From Variovorax sp. 54 (GTDB lineage Bacteria; Pseudomonadota; Gammaproteobacteria; Burkholderiales; Burkholderiaceae_C): 64,000 bases of DNA. The stretch is from contig NZ_PEFF01000001.1 of the NCBI RefSeq assembly GCF_002754375.1, positions 5,659,501 to 5,723,500 on the forward strand, written 5' to 3'. Positions 62,779-64,000 of this stretch are shown here, in pieces. The position numbers and the translations under genes are program-made. Numbering within the stretch: the stretch's first letter is position 1; each line of letters opens with the position of its first letter. A model generated the notes under the pieces. It had not been told where the DNA came from, made no database searches, and was given only the letters and a program-made list of their open reading frames with translations.

Positions 62779-64000
62779 ATGGCGACTTCCCCCAAGACAT
62801 CTTCAGACTCCGCTTCCGGCTATTCGGAAGGCTCCATCCGCGTGCTCAAGGGCCTCGAGCCCGTGAAGCAGCGCCCGGGCATGTACACCCGGACCGACAA
62901 CCCCCTGCACATCATTCAGGAAGTGCTGGACAACGCCGCCGACGAAGCGCTGGCGGGCTACGGCAAGAAGATCAAGGTCACGCTGCACACCGACGGCTCG
63001 GTCAGCATCGAGGACGACGGCCGCGGCATTCCGTTCGGCATGCACCCTGAAGAACAGGCGCCCGTGGTCGAGCTGGTGTTCACCCGGCTGCACGCCGGCG
63101 GCAAGTTCGACAAGGGCTCGGGCGGCGCCTACAGCTTCTCTGGCGGCCTGCACGGCGTGGGTGTGTCGGTGACCAATGCGCTGTCCAAGCGCCTCGAAGT
63201 GACCTCGCACCGTGAAGGCTCGATCGCCAAGCTGGCCTTCAGCGCCGGCGACGTGATCGAGGCGCTCGAAATCCGCAAGCTCGAAGCGGGCGAGCGCAAG
63301 CAGGGCACCACCGTGCGCGCCTGGCCCGACGCCAAGTACTTCGAAACCGCCGCGCTGCCCATGGGCGAACTCACGCACCTGCTGCGCAGCAAGGCCGTGC
63401 TGATGCCCGGCGTGAGCGTCACGCTGGTGAATGAGAAGACCGGGGAAAGCCAGCAGTGGCTCTACAAGGGCGGCCTGAGCGACTACCTCATGCAGACGCT
63501 CAACGGCGACCCGGTCATTCCGCTGTTCGAAGGCAGCGGCCATGCCGACAAGAACGCCGACAACTTCGCCGAAGGCGAAGGCGCCGACTGGTGCGTGGCC
63601 TTCACCGAAGACGGCCAGCCGGTGCGCGAGAGCTACGTCAACCTGATTCCCACCAGCGCCGGTGGCACGCACGAAAGCGGTCTGCGCGACGGCCTCTTCA
63701 CCGCGGTGAAGAGCTTCATCGAGCTGCACTCGCTGCTGCCCAAGGGCGTGAAGCTCCTGCCCGAAGACGTGTTTGCGCGCGCCTCGTACGTGCTCAGCGC
63801 GAAGGTGCTCGACCCGCAGTTCCAGGGCCAGATCAAGGAACGCCTGAATTCGCGCGACGCCGTGCGCCTGGTGTCCAGCTTCGTGCGCCCCACGCTCGAG
63901 CTGTGGCTCAACCAGCACGTCGACTACGGCAAGAAGCTGGCCGAGCTGGCCATCAAGGCCGCGCAGACGCGCCAGCGCGCCGGCCAGAAGGTCGAGAAGC
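62779..64000 (+). CDS. parE: DNA topoisomerase IV subunit B (partial, C-terminus off window)
   Basis: The ATPase subunit of the decatenating type II topoisomerase. About 407 residues are in the window: the GHKL ATPase domain from about 20 (QEVLDNAADEALAG, EDDGRGIPFG, GGLHGVGVSVTNALSK) and the transducer domain up to residue 407. The part with the TOPRIM domain is outside. I call ParE over GyrB from the N-terminal SEGSIRVLKGLEPVKQRPGM and the lengths between motifs; the choice is likely but not certain. A -10-like TACAAT lies at 62765-62770. Confidence 0.92.
   Translation, partial: MATSPKTSSDSASGYSEGSIRVLKGLEPVKQRPGMYTRTDNPLHIIQEVLDNAADEALAGYGKKIKVTLHTDGSVSIEDDGRGIPFGMHPEEQAPVVELVFTRLHAGGKFDKGSGGAYSFSGGLHGVGVSVTNALSKRLEVTSHREGSIAKLAFSAGDVIEALEIRKLEAGERKQGTTVRAWPDAKYFETAALPMGELTHLLRSKAVLMPGVSVTLVNEKTGESQQWLYKGGLSDYLMQTLNGDPVIPLFEGSGHADKNADNFAEGEGADWCVAFTEDGQPVRESYVNLIPTSAGGTHESGLRDGLFTAVKSFIELHSLLPKGVKLLPEDVFARASYVLSAKVLDPQFQGQIKERLNSRDAVRLVSSFVRPTLELWLNQHVDYGKKLAELAIKAAQTRQRAGQKVEK

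Overview
The window is a dense, high-G+C bacterial chromosome segment with short gaps, many 1-8 bp gene overlaps and no rRNA, tRNA, CRISPR array, insertion sequence or origin that I can see. The gene content points to a betaproteobacterium of the Comamonadaceae, most likely Variovorax or a close relative. The reasons are three orphan Bug/TctC solute-binding proteins, a Liv-type ABC operon fused to CoA-ester metabolism, and the syntenic core block pyrG-kdsA-eno-ftsB. The genus is an inference from gene content; no database was consulted.

Layout. 1-8.4 kb: a minus-strand operon for a branched-chain-type ABC importer (livG-livH-livM-substrate binding protein-livF, then an acyl-CoA synthetase cut by the window edge), divergent from a TetR regulator, an enoyl-CoA hydratase/isomerase and a thiolase. 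Together they look like uptake, CoA activation and beta-oxidation-like breakdown of an organic acid, with two tandem TetR operators between them. 8.4-25.4 kb: mixed housekeeping and accessory genes (ArfB, a DUF3299 lipoprotein, GNAT, GFA, LysR, SulP permease, DUF2501, a KS-ACP pair, PAP2 phosphatase, AraC and MFS, TauE, MerR, carotenoid oxygenase, AEC carrier, Bug protein, xerD). 25.4-26.7 kb: a lower-G+C patch directly behind xerD that carries a DUF4393/Abi-alpha-like gene, the best candidate here for a transferred defence gene.

26.7-33.6 kb: a LysR gene divergent from phnD-phnC-phnE and an iron-dependent alcohol dehydrogenase, followed by two Bug proteins. This is a phosphonate uptake cassette with no visible C-P cleaving enzyme. 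33.6-36 kb: a TetR gene, thiolase and MaoC hydratase; the TetR gene and the thiolase share the same operator sequence. 36-42.7 kb: pentapeptide protein, DUF455, gamma-carbonic anhydrase, Hsp33, an imine-reductase-like enzyme, SDR, AraC and a secreted unknown. 42.8-48.6 kb: a long minus-strand run pyrG-kdsA-DUF1330-eno-ftsB-pnuC-NadR-like kinase, which joins central metabolism, cell division and NAD-precursor salvage. 48.7-57.9 kb: coaBC, dut, a glycine-zipper lipoprotein, SlyD, a ribosomal-oxygenase-type cupin, WalJ-like hydrolase, bamC, dapA, a methyltransferase and a 47-residue membrane protein. 57.9-64 kb: two MFS carriers, a beta-lactamase-fold hydrolase, a LysR regulator and the 5' part of parE, which runs off the window.

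Most start codons were chosen from Shine-Dalgarno-like sequence, 4-bp overlaps or family length, and several are TTG or GTG (hslO, bamC, dut, carotenoid oxygenase).
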